Positions 7,326 to 13,638 are shown, numbered from the stretch's first letter. The stretch: 14,999 bases of DNA from JBGSST01 sp041736915 (GCA_041736915.1 JBGSST010000192.1:1-14999), one strand, 5' to 3'. Made by a program: numbers and translations. Notes: generated by a model from the sequence alone, not told the origin.

Positions 7326-7406
7326 CGTATACGATTTCTCCCCCTCGTCCCTTCCCTGCGCTTGACTCGCGATCGCACCTGGTTTCAGCTCTTACGGGGG
7401 GAAGTT

Positions 7407-7431
7407 GTAACAATTGCCCCGGGTCAGCGAA
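7407..7431 (+). promoter_or_regulatory. Proximal GTAAC-N16-CGAA promoter motif of the ECF sigma gene
   Basis: GTAACA at 7407-7412 and CGAAG at 7428-7432 match the copy at 8656 at every one of these bases and in spacing. It lies 21 bases before the GTG start at 7453 and suggests that the sigma factor transcribes its own gene. Confidence 0.7.
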
Positions 7432-7452
7432 GAGAGATACGAGCGAGGCTAA

Positions 7453-8013
7453 GTGACGGCGGAGCAAGAACTGGAGTTAGCTTCCCTTCTGGTGAAAGCC
7501 CAGGAGGGGAACGGTGAGGCCTATCGAGATTTTCTCGACCGGTCGAGTCACTACGTTCGCCGGTTCGTTGCTCGCCGCTTGAGTCCCGCCCAAACGGTAG
7601 AAGATGTAGTGCAGGAGACTCTGCTTTCTCTGCACTCGGCGCGCCATACGTACGTCCCCGGCAAACCCGTAGTGCCGTGGATTCACGCTATCGCGCAACG
7701 CCGCGTGTTCGACTATTTGCGAAAGCGGATGAGGAGTACCGAGGGGAAAGCCGGACCATCGTTTGATCAGGATGAGTGGCAACCAGGGGAGGCCGAGTCC
7801 GAGGCCACTTCGCACTTGGCGGTGCGGGATGCCCTGGCGAACTTATCCCCGCAGCAACGCGACATACTGGGGTTACTCAAGATTGACGGCCTCTCCACGC
7901 GCGAGGTATCGGAGCGGCTCCGCATTACCGAAGCTAGTGTGCGGGTGACCGCCCACCGCGCGTACGAAAAATTCAAGAGCTACTTACTGGTGAAGCACTA
8001 TGAGAACGAATGA
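7453..8013 (+). CDS. ECF-family RNA polymerase sigma factor
   Basis: 186 residues from a GTG start preceded by GCGAGG about five bases upstream; an in-frame TAA just before it rules out a longer form. Region 2 spans about residues 22-92, with the core-binding/-10 segment TVEDVVQETLLSLHSARHTY and then VVPWIHAIAQRRVFDYLRKR. A short acidic linker leads to region 4 (about 122-178): LSPQQRDILGLLKIDGLSTR, then EVSERLRITEASVRVTAHRA, a helix-turn-helix that reads the -35. Region 3 is absent, as in all ECF sigmas. The next gene, an NrsF-like anti-sigma, overlaps by 14 bases, so the two are translationally coupled. Two GTAAC-N16-CGAA motifs upstream suggest autoregulation; the likely target is the thiol-redox operon from 8727. 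The signal is probably metal or thiol stress, by analogy with SigF/NrsF. Confidence 0.94.
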   Translation: MTAEQELELASLLVKAQEGNGEAYRDFLDRSSHYVRRFVARRLSPAQTVEDVVQETLLSLHSARHTYVPGKPVVPWIHAIAQRRVFDYLRKRMRSTEGKAGPSFDQDEWQPGEAESEATSHLAVRDALANLSPQQRDILGLLKIDGLSTREVSERLRITEASVRVTAHRAYEKFKSYLLVKHYENE

Positions 8014-8659
8014 CCTAATATCCAACCTTGCGGAAAATGTAACGCCGGTGAGACGCCTGCCACCTTTTTCGCGTCGCTTTGCCCTTTTTCTTTTCTTGGG
8101 CAGCGCACTGGGAACCCTCACCATTGGTTACTTTGGCTTTCGCCGCGACCTAGCGCTCGTAGCCTCCACATTTTTCTTTCAGCTACAAACGGTGGCCCTC
8201 GCCAGCCTCTTCGTCTTGAGCACCCGTCTTGCTTTACTGTTGAGCGTGCCGGGTGAAAGAGTCAGCCCGCTTCAACAAAAAGTTATCTGGGGAAGCCTGG
8301 TCCTATCGCTCTCGGCGCTCGTGGCGGCAAGCCTCCCTCACTTTTCGGAAGAGGCTTTGACTCATACGCTGGCAACCTCGGGCAACTGCATCCGCTACGT
8401 CGGCGTGGTCGGGCTTGCCTACGGTATCGTTTTTTTGAGTTACCTAAGAAAGGCCGCGCCGTTGTACCCGCTGCAAACGGGAGCCTTGGCCCTTTTCTCC
8501 ACGGGTTCGCTCTCGGCCCTCATTGTTCATTTCTTGTGCAAGAGCACCGCCCCATTGCACCTGCTTCTCGGCCACTACCTTCCGCTAGCGGTGGTGACGG
8601 TGGCCGGCCTCGTGCTGGGCCAACTCATTCTTCGATCGTTTTCAAAAATAGCTCGGTAA
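8000..8659 (+). CDS. nrsF: NrsF/DUF1109-type integral membrane anti-sigma factor
   Basis: 219 residues with about six transmembrane helices (roughly 28-45, 52-78, 94-112, 130-148, 160-180, 190-211). The short cytoplasmic N-terminus, MRTNDLISNLAENVTPVRRL, matches the conserved start of DUF1109 proteins (acidic/Leu-Ile segment, then PVRRL), and SPLQQKVIWG and LHLLLGHYLP fit the rest of the family. In Caulobacter, NrsF holds SigF inactive at the membrane, and two conserved cysteines 50 residues apart mediate response to chromate and cadmium. Here C130 and C180 are the only cysteines and have the same spacing. The ATG at 8000 lies inside the end of the sigma gene. The stop codon overlaps the promoter motif of the next operon. 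Sequence layout, position and cysteines all agree. Confidence 0.88.
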   Translation: MRTNDLISNLAENVTPVRRLPPFSRRFALFLFLGSALGTLTIGYFGFRRDLALVASTFFFQLQTVALASLFVLSTRLALLLSVPGERVSPLQQKVIWGSLVLSLSALVAASLPHFSEEALTHTLATSGNCIRYVGVVGLAYGIVFLSYLRKAAPLYPLQTGALALFSTGSLSALIVHFLCKSTAPLHLLLGHYLPLAVVTVAGLVLGQLILRSFSKIAR

Positions 8660-8680
8660 CAATCCGAACTCTCCGGCGAA
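8656..8680 (+). promoter_or_regulatory. GTAAC-N16-CGAA promoter motif of the thiol-redox operon
   Basis: GTAACA at 8656-8661 and CGAAG at 8677-8681 repeat the motif upstream of the sigma gene with identical spacing. The -35-like half overlaps the stop codon of the anti-sigma gene. Transcription would start about 40 bases before the ATG at 8727. Confidence 0.7.
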
Positions 8681-8726
8681 GTACTTAGTGTTACGTCGCT
8701 AAATCACACAACACCGGAGACCCAAA

Positions 8727-9257
8727 ATGAAAACGCAACTCACCAAGCTAGGGCTAGCTTTGTCCCTAGCCCTGGCATTCACGACTGTCCAAACGGCGCA
8801 CGCTTTGGACGTGGGCGACGCCGCCCCGTGCGTCATTCTAGACGGCGTGGATGCAGCCGGAAAGAACACCCACGGTTGTATTCGCGATACCATTCAGGCC
8901 GACCACACGCACACCATCGTCGACTTCTTTTCCGTACATTGCTCGACCTGCCGTGCAAACCTTCCCAAAGTCGCCGCGTTAACGCGCAACTTGGCCGACA
9001 AAGCTACGGTCCGGTACGTCTCGGTGGATCGTTCGATTGACGAGGTAAAGCAGTTTCTCGCGGAGGCGCCCTTCAAGGGGCAGGTGAATAACCCAGTCGC
9101 CTTCGACGTCGATCGCGATGCCAAAAAGGCGTACGGCGTGAGTGGCACCCCCACGATGTTCATTCTCGATGCGAACTACACCGTAGTTTACAAGCACGAG
9201 GGAAAGCTGACGGCGGACGATCTAGCCCAGATTCAAGCTTTGGTGCGCGGCAACTAA
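8727..9257 (+). CDS. Periplasmic thioredoxin-fold protein (TlpA/redoxin-like, CSTC active site)
   Basis: 176 residues. The signal peptide (MKTQLTKLGLALSLALAFTT onward) is probably cleaved after AHA at residue 26. The thioredoxin fold is visible as strand HTIVDFFSVHCSTCRANLPK with CxxC at C72-C75, the middle strand VRYVSVDRS, and cis-proline P142 in SGTPTMFILD. Two extra cysteines, C35 and C51, precede the fold and could form a regulatory or substrate disulfide. GGAG lies about eight bases before the ATG. It is the first gene of the operon, 67 bases after the anti-sigma gene and directly under the GTAAC-N16-CGAA motif. Expected to reduce or exchange disulfides in the periplasm; the substrate is unknown. 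Confidence 0.92.
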   Translation: MKTQLTKLGLALSLALAFTTVQTAHALDVGDAAPCVILDGVDAAGKNTHGCIRDTIQADHTHTIVDFFSVHCSTCRANLPKVAALTRNLADKATVRYVSVDRSIDEVKQFLAEAPFKGQVNNPVAFDVDRDAKKAYGVSGTPTMFILDANYTVVYKHEGKLTADDLAQIQALVRGN

Positions 9258-9282
9258 CTCGCTCTTTCAAGAGGTAATTCCT

Positions 9283-9483
9283 ATGAAATGGACGGCGGCG
9301 GCGATTCTCGTCATGCTCATCAATGGTTGTGCCTCACTGGGTTCAGTAGACCGAAGCCGGCTCAACCACCCCGCGATGGACATGGCTTCCAACCGAGTCG
9401 CGCCGCCGCCCACTTTCTTAACGAACCTAGGCTCCATCCAGGGGTCGAGCGGCGGAAATGGATGCTCGGTATGCGCCCACTGA
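9283..9483 (+). CDS. Short DUF4266-like lipoprotein with C-terminal CSVC
   Basis: 66 residues. The N-terminus MKWTAAAILVMLINGCASLG is a lipoprotein signal with the acylated Cys at C16 (lipobox LINGC, slightly atypical Asn at -2); Ala at +2 predicts outer-membrane sorting. Residues 20-34 (GSVDRSRLNHPAMDM) match the pattern of DUF4266 proteins, where an Asp-Arg-x-x-Leu segment and a Pro-x-Met follow the lipobox. The chain ends GGNGCSVCAH, a Gly-rich tail with a CxxC, where DUF4266 proteins usually end in a GCGC-type tail. AGAGG lies about nine bases upstream of the ATG. The next gene starts inside its 3' end. It may be a metal ligand or redox substrate for the neighbouring thioredoxins. The family call is from memory. 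Confidence 0.8.
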   Translation: MKWTAAAILVMLINGCASLGSVDRSRLNHPAMDMASNRVAPPPTFLTNLGSIQGSSGGNGCSVCAH

Positions 9484-10490
9484 TTTGGCTATTCATCGTG
9501 CTAGCGCCGAACGGCGCCTGGGGCGCTACCCCCTCGGTCCGAGTCAACTTCAGCTCGGATAGCCGCAATGGTCCGCTCGACGTCAGTAATCTCAATCGCC
9601 AGTTTCGCTTAAGTCAGATTTCGGAACAGGTGTTAGGGCGCCTGGATAATCTGGGTGGCCACTATTTCGTCGAGAGCGGGGTCACCCTTACCCACCCGGA
9701 CTATTCGTCGGTAACGCTGGTTGATGCCACGGGCAAATCCCGGCTGCTTTCGGGTGACGTACGCGGCACGGTGGAACCAACCGCGGAAGTCACCGCCGGC
9801 TACGCCAAAGGAAGCCACTCCGTTCAAGTGGGCTGGCGGGGCGCTCTCACCGACACGCCATTTGCTTCGCAGCTGCTGCGCGCGACGGTGGCGGAAAGTT
9901 TTTTTGCGCAAACCACGACGCTGGGGCTCTCGCTCGCCTACCTCGGTCAGGCTCAGCCCGATAGTTTCTTTCTGGATAAGGATTTTCTTCTGAAGCTACG
10001 TCCTAATCGGGTGCACGCGTACGAAGCTAACGTAAGCTGGGACCAAACCTTGACGGAGAACTGGAAAGGCCGCCTTCAGGCCGGCGTTTCCCAGCGGGTT
10101 GAGGAACGCCCGCTCGGTCTGTCCCTAATAGCCCGCCAGCGAGTAGCCTTGGGCGACCGCCTGTTCGCGGGGCTCGACGGGATCTATGCCGAAGAGCCGG
10201 GCGGCGATCTCAAAAATGAGCGGGGCTATTTCCAACAGTTTGGCGTCACCGCTTCCATCAGCGCGGAACCGATTTACGATTTTCTGGTCACCGTTTCCTA
10301 CGGAGTTCTTTGGGAACGCGAACGGGATCCGCGTGACTTGAGTCACGTGCAGGTGGCCGCCGACAGCTACGCGCTAGCGCTCGCTTTTCCTTTTCAAAAC
10401 TTAGAGGCCCAAACTTCGGGCCGTTACGTGGTGACTAACACCGGAATTAAGTCGGTCAGCCTCACGGGAAGCCTGCTATGGAAACTATGA
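9462..10490 (+). CDS. Outer-membrane beta-barrel protein (DUF3570-like by position)
   Basis: 342 residues from the ATG at 9462, which has GGCGG six bases upstream; the ATG at 9471 is an alternative. The signal peptide (MRPLIWLFIVLAPNGAWG) follows at once. The mature chain is a run of alternating hydrophobic and polar strands ending in LTGSLLWKL (VESGVTLTHPDYSSVTLVDA; QVGWRGALTDTPFASQLLRA; RQRVALGDRLFAGLDGIYAE). It has no cysteines after the signal peptide. A DUF4266 lipoprotein gene followed by a DUF3570 barrel gene is an arrangement remembered from other genomes, usually with a TlpA gene and sometimes ApbE; this is the main reason for the family suggestion, because sequence similarity cannot be tested here. 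The start lies inside the preceding gene and the stop overlaps the next start (ATGA). Possible roles are a pore or an outer-membrane platform for the lipoprotein. Confidence 0.82.
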   Translation: MLGMRPLIWLFIVLAPNGAWGATPSVRVNFSSDSRNGPLDVSNLNRQFRLSQISEQVLGRLDNLGGHYFVESGVTLTHPDYSSVTLVDATGKSRLLSGDVRGTVEPTAEVTAGYAKGSHSVQVGWRGALTDTPFASQLLRATVAESFFAQTTTLGLSLAYLGQAQPDSFFLDKDFLLKLRPNRVHAYEANVSWDQTLTENWKGRLQAGVSQRVEERPLGLSLIARQRVALGDRLFAGLDGIYAEEPGGDLKNERGYFQQFGVTASISAEPIYDFLVTVSYGVLWERERDPRDLSHVQVAADSYALALAFPFQNLEAQTSGRYVVTNTGIKSVSLTGSLLWKL

Positions 10491-11017
10491 AAAAACTTTC
10501 TCTGTTTTTGTTAAGTGGTTTAGTTGCCGGCTGCGGGGTGACCCAACGAGTGCAGATCGGCCCCGTCCGCCCGGCGCTAACCGACAGCCCCACCCCGATT
10601 TTCGTTTCGGGCGTACTCCCGCTAACCGACGGGTCCAATCTCGATCTGAACACATTGAGCCGCTCACCGCTGGTCCTCATTTTTGCCTCCGATACGTGTG
10701 ACGTGTGCGCGGCCGAAGTGAAAGCCATCCGTGAATCACTGACGAAACCCAACGAAGCCCCCAACCGGGTTGCGGTCGTGAACGCCGTCGTTTCCGTGAG
10801 GCAAGACGACGCCGCCCAATGGAAACTCGATCACCGCATCCCGTGGAGCGTCGGTTTTGACGAGAAGCTGGCTCTTTTCAAACAGTGGTGTGGCCCCGGA
10901 AGTGTGCCCTGCACCGTGGTGCAGGTGCCCGAACGGGGCATCGTGCTGACTCATCGGGGAGAGATCACGCCCGCCGAGCTCGAGAAGTTAACCGGCCCTT
11001 TGGAGAAGCAACCATGA
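10487..11017 (+). CDS. Thioredoxin-fold lipoprotein (CDVC active site)
   Basis: 176 residues from the ATG at 10487, whose first bases overlap the stop of the barrel gene (ATGA). An ATG nine bases earlier would place a less typical MET before MKK. The lipobox LVAGC has its acylated Cys at C16; Gly at +2 predicts outer-membrane sorting. The thioredoxin fold is seen in SPLVLIFASDTCDVCAAEVK (CxxC at C71-C74), strand VVNAVVSV, and the cis-Pro loop GSVPCTVVQV (P141). Two extra cysteines, C135 and C142, flank that loop; a Cys directly after the cis-Pro is unusual and could form a second redox pair. The stop overlaps the next gene by four bases. Probably the outer-membrane-anchored member of the thiol relay. 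Confidence 0.88.
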   Translation: MKKLSLFLLSGLVAGCGVTQRVQIGPVRPALTDSPTPIFVSGVLPLTDGSNLDLNTLSRSPLVLIFASDTCDVCAAEVKAIRESLTKPNEAPNRVAVVNAVVSVRQDDAAQWKLDHRIPWSVGFDEKLALFKQWCGPGSVPCTVVQVPERGIVLTHRGEITPAELEKLTGPLEKQP

Positions 11018-11463
11018 AGTTAAAACTGAATCTCATCGCCCTTCTGCTTACCGTGGCGGCCCACGGCTCACCCTTCGCCGACCTGACTGACGTGGAGGGG
11101 AAGCCCGCGCAGTGGGCAACCACGAAAACTCGCGTTCTGGTTTCGCTGTGGGCCACCTGGTGTCCCGAATGCAAAAGCAAGCTGCGGCACGAGTTAGTCG
11201 AGTACGACAAACGGCCGGACGTCGCGGTCGTCGCGGTGAACACCGAGAAGGACATGGGCCGCGTAAAGCATTTCATTCAGGCCGAGGGAATCAAACTCCC
11301 CGTCATCGTCGATAGCCAAAGAACATTACGTAGCTCGCTAAAGGCCTTCAGCGTTCCCCACTGGGCGGTTTACGAGCGCACGGCCCAGGGGTGGAGCTTA
11401 GTGGACACGGCCCCCGCCTTCGAGCTGGCCCGCATCGAAAAAGCCCTGGAGAAGCGACTATGA
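11014..11463 (+). CDS. TlpA/ResA-like periplasmic thioredoxin (WCPEC active site)
   Basis: 149 residues with a signal peptide (MKLKLNLIALLLTVAAHG, cleavage about residue 18). It shows the classic motif VLVSLWATWCPECKSKLRHE with CxxC at C50-C53, strand VAVVAVNTEKD, and cis-Pro P115 in FSVPHWAVYE. It is short for the TlpA family but complete in core elements, and its only cysteines are the active-site pair. GGAG precedes the ATG, which overlaps the previous stop (ATGA), and its own stop overlaps the CcdA start in the same way. The pairing with CcdA suggests that this protein takes electrons from CcdA, as CcmG/ResA do in cytochrome c maturation. No cytochrome genes are present here, so other periplasmic disulfides are the likelier targets. 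Confidence 0.92.
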   Translation: MKLKLNLIALLLTVAAHGSPFADLTDVEGKPAQWATTKTRVLVSLWATWCPECKSKLRHELVEYDKRPDVAVVAVNTEKDMGRVKHFIQAEGIKLPVIVDSQRTLRSSLKAFSVPHWAVYERTAQGWSLVDTAPAFELARIEKALEKRL

Positions 11464-12125
11464 ATCAGCCCCTTTTATGGAGCCTCGCGGGCGCTTACGG
11501 CACGGGGCTACTGGCTAGCTTGAGTCCCTGCGTGTACCCCATGGTCCCCATCACCCTGGGGTTTCTCGGGCGCCAAACCGCGGGCCCGGGTAAGTCGCCG
11601 CGCACCGCCGTTACCCTGTTCGCCTTAGGGCAAACATTGGCCTTGGTCGTCATCGGGGTGATCGCGGTCAAGCTCGGCGAGTCGCTGGGTTTCTCTTCAC
11701 AGTCGATGCCGATTCGCCTGGGCACGGGGATCATTTTACTTCTCGCGGCGGCGTTCTCGTGGCGCGGCCGTCTGCCCGGCTGGCTTGAAAAGTGGAATGT
11801 TCTGTCGGGCAAAACACCCAGTGGCTCGGGCTTGGGCTCGGCGTTTTTGTTAGGCGCCAGCGCAGCGCTGGTCGCGTCGCCTTGCACCAGCCCACTGCTC
11901 GGTGGAGTGCTGACGATGATGGCCACCGAAGAAAGCCGGCTGACCGGAGTGCTGTTAATGACCGCCTACGCGACCGGGTTCACTACGCTTTTCTTCGTGG
12001 CCGGAATCGGTCTAGTCCGCTGGTCCGCCCTGCCCCGTAGCGGAGCCTGGATGACGTGGACCCACCGCCTGGCCTCGCTCCTCTTAGCCGGCGCCGGAAT
12101 CTACTATATTGCCACGGCATGGTAG
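11460..12125 (+). CDS. ccdA: CcdA/DsbD-type transmembrane thiol electron transporter
   Basis: 221 residues with about six transmembrane helices. The two hallmark motifs are present: ASLSPCVYPMVPITLGFLG near the N-terminus (C24) and LVASPCTSPLLGGVLTMM in the second half (C142). In CcdA and the DsbD membrane domain these cysteines pass electrons from cytoplasmic thioredoxin to periplasmic thioredoxin-fold proteins. The two halves form the pseudo-symmetric repeat expected for the family. The start codon overlaps the end of the TlpA-like gene (ATGA), with GGAG just upstream. As the last gene of the operon, it supplies reducing power to the three thioredoxin-fold proteins encoded before it. The periplasmic domains of full DsbD are missing here and appear to be provided by those separate genes. 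Confidence 0.93.
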   Translation: MNQPLLWSLAGAYGTGLLASLSPCVYPMVPITLGFLGRQTAGPGKSPRTAVTLFALGQTLALVVIGVIAVKLGESLGFSSQSMPIRLGTGIILLLAAAFSWRGRLPGWLEKWNVLSGKTPSGSGLGSAFLLGASAALVASPCTSPLLGGVLTMMATEESRLTGVLLMTAYATGFTTLFFVAGIGLVRWSALPRSGAWMTWTHRLASLLLAGAGIYYIATAW

Positions 12126-12279
12126 CCGGGCCCGAGAACTAGCCCCGACCTTACGATTTTTTCCCGAGGCGGCAGGTATTGATATTCTTGGTCACAATGG
12201 TTTCCTTCCTTTTCATACATTATTATATTACTATATCGTAATAAGTAAAGTCGTGGTGAGCAACCGTCGGATAAGACGA
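12126..12279. other. AT-rich intergenic region before the ArsR-type regulator
   Basis: About 150 bases. The first half is GC-rich with a weak GGGC/GCCC inverted repeat and a T run at 12157-12162. From about 12180 the sequence is much more AT-rich than the rest of the window and carries a palindrome at 12226-12243. A promoter is likely there, but exact boxes cannot be fixed. Confidence 0.5.
12226..12243. promoter_or_regulatory. Palindromic operator candidate TATTAC-N6-GTAATA
   Basis: TATTAC (12226-12231) and GTAATA (12238-12243) are perfect inverted arms with a six-base spacer, in the AT-rich leader 37 bases before the regulator's ATG. AT-rich palindromes of this size are typical ArsR/SmtB/BigR binding sites, so autorepression is likely. 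Confidence 0.55.
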
Positions 12280-12582
12280 ATGAAAAATACGATATCGACA
12301 AATAAGTTGGAGCGGAAATGTGAAGACGTTTCGCGGCTCCTCAAATCCCTGGCCCACCCGCGGCGCCTGCTCATCATGGGGCACCTCGTGGGCGGTGAGA
12401 AAACCGTAAGCGAGCTTCAGGAACTTTGTGGGATCTCGCAGTCGCAGTTGTCGCAGTTTCTGGCGCGAATGCGGCTGGAAGAGCTCGTGGCTTGCGAACG
12501 CCGCGGCCGCTTCCAGTATTACGCCCCCGCCGATGAACGAATCGTCGAGTTAATGCGCAGTATTCAGAAAATCTATTGCTGA
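12280..12582 (+). CDS. ArsR/SmtB-family transcriptional regulator, BigR-like
   Basis: 100 residues from the ATG at 12280; an in-frame GTG at 12256 is possible but would add RRIRR before the conserved part. The winged helix is clear: LLKSLAHPRRLLIMGHLVGG, then TVSELQELCGISQSQLSQFL (recognition helix about 52-64) and the wing ERRGRFQYYAP. The ISQSxLSQ helix and the C-terminal IYC resemble BigR/YgaV/SqrR persulfide sensors, which switch by a disulfide or polysulfide between an N-terminal Cys in the LLILC position and a C-terminal Cys. Here that first Cys is replaced (LLIMG), while C14, C50, C72 and C100 remain. It sits 154 bases downstream of the CcdA gene. It may sense reactive sulfur or a metal and repress itself, possibly also nearby genes. 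Confidence 0.9.
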   Translation: MKNTISTNKLERKCEDVSRLLKSLAHPRRLLIMGHLVGGEKTVSELQELCGISQSQLSQFLARMRLEELVACERRGRFQYYAPADERIVELMRSIQKIYC

Positions 12583-12620
12583 GCTAGGGCGGCGTAGACG
12601 CGCCGATCACGGGAGTGAGC

Positions 12621-13505
12621 TTAGAACTCGCGCGCGGTGGGTTCCGGAATGACGTCGAAGCCCGTATCGAGCCGGCCATTGATGTCCCCCGCACTGGTCG
12701 CGTCGTCGATCTTTTTGATCAGGTCGCGGTAGCCAATTCCGATGGGGGCCGAAATACCGTCGAGCCGCGGCGGACGCGCAACAATTCTGTAGCCGGTGCG
12801 GTCGCGCAAACGCTTCTTCACCGCGGTAACCGTGGCTTCGATCTGCGCCACGGTGGGGAACGAGCCGAGTGAAAACTGACGGGTCTCTTCCACATCTTCC
12901 GGGCGTGCGGTGAAGCTCCACTGCCCCTCGGCAAGTTTTCCGGAGTACGAAGCGAAGATGAGCGGCATGTCGCCCGACGTATTGGACCGATGGCGATCCT
13001 TGGCGGCGTGCGACGGCGTATTCGTCAACGTGTCGGTGTAGACCGCGACGATCTCCATCTGCACGGCCTTGGCGGGAATCTCTACCTCCCACACCAGCTT
13101 CGCGGGGGTGGCGTCGAGCGCCTTCCACTCCGCGGCCGGATGCTTCGGGCCGCGCCTGGGCTTTTGCGGAGTCGCGTTGGTCACGCGACCGAGGACCTCT
13201 CCTGCGTCGTTTTTCCACGCTACCGTAACGTGCGCGGCATCCGAGTCGTTGAAGCGAGTTTCCGTTCCGTCCATCACGCCCAAGAAACCAAAGCCCATCG
13301 CGTACTGCTTAAAACCCTTTGCCTCCGTTAGGCCGATGGTAAGCACCTTGCCGTCCGCCTGCGCGGCGGTCGTCATGACGAAATTGTCCGAGCGGCGGTC
13401 GAAGGGATAATGAAACCCCATCTCCACCGAGCCCGTGTCCGCCAGTAGCGTCACGCTAAGCAAACACGAGAAGAGAAAACTCCACGGAGCGAGATTCGTC
13501 GGCAT
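12621..13505 (-). CDS. Exported protein of unknown function
   Basis: 294 residues from the ATG at 13505, preferred to an upstream in-frame TTG because AAAGGA lies six or seven bases before it and a signal peptide follows at once (MPTNLAPWSFLFSCLLSVTL, probable cleavage after LLA; C14 is not in a good lipobox). The mature part is first beta-rich (GFHYPFDRRSDNFVMTTAAQ; DAAHVTVAWKNDAGEVLGRV; KLVWEVEIPAKAVQMEIVAV), suggesting one or two beta-sandwich domains. A helical C-terminal part follows (VAQIEATVTAVKKRLRDRTG). There are no cysteines in the mature protein. It converges with the ArsR gene across 38 bases and lies 133 bases downstream of the protease gene on the same strand. No family is recognised. 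Confidence 0.8.
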   Translation of the reverse strand: MPTNLAPWSFLFSCLLSVTLLADTGSVEMGFHYPFDRRSDNFVMTTAAQADGKVLTIGLTEAKGFKQYAMGFGFLGVMDGTETRFNDSDAAHVTVAWKNDAGEVLGRVTNATPQKPRRGPKHPAAEWKALDATPAKLVWEVEIPAKAVQMEIVAVYTDTLTNTPSHAAKDRHRSNTSGDMPLIFASYSGKLAEGQWSFTARPEDVEETRQFSLGSFPTVAQIEATVTAVKKRLRDRTGYRIVARPPRLDGISAPIGIGYRDLIKKIDDATSAGDINGRLDTGFDVIPEPTAREF

Positions 13506-13581
13506 CGGTAATCCTTTGCGAAGGTTCAACGTCGAGGATTACGCGCCGCGCCGCTCGAAAACAACGGAGGGGACCAAAGAA

Positions 13582-13603
13582 GTGTGGGAAAACTTTCCCT
13601 CAC
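13582..13603 (-). terminator. Hairpin downstream of the protease gene
   Basis: On the minus strand GTGAGGGAAA and TTTCCCACAC pair with one mismatch around a short loop, about 36 bases past the protease stop, and are followed by TTCTTT. This could be a Rho-independent terminator with a weak U tract. Confidence 0.4.
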
Positions 13604-13638
13604 CCCCCAGTCCCCTCACATTTTGAGTACGCGTTGCT

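Larger units (their letters stand above)
7155..7452. other. 298-base divergent intergenic region with sigma-dependent promoter motifs
   Basis: No convincing gene lies here. The region separates the minus-strand Cys-rich gene from the plus-strand ECF sigma gene. It holds the TGGGGGTACAG leader of the former and two GTAAC-N16-CGAA motifs pointing toward the sigma gene. Nothing else stands out. Confidence 0.6.

Noticed and set aside
9288..9461. N-terminal extension of the barrel gene back to 9288
   Set aside because: It would run through most of the lipoprotein gene in another frame and bury the signal peptide that starts at 9462 or 9471.
12128..12162. Possible terminator after the CcdA gene
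   Set aside because: Only four G-C pairs can be drawn and the T run is about a dozen bases away from the stem, so it is too weak to annotate.
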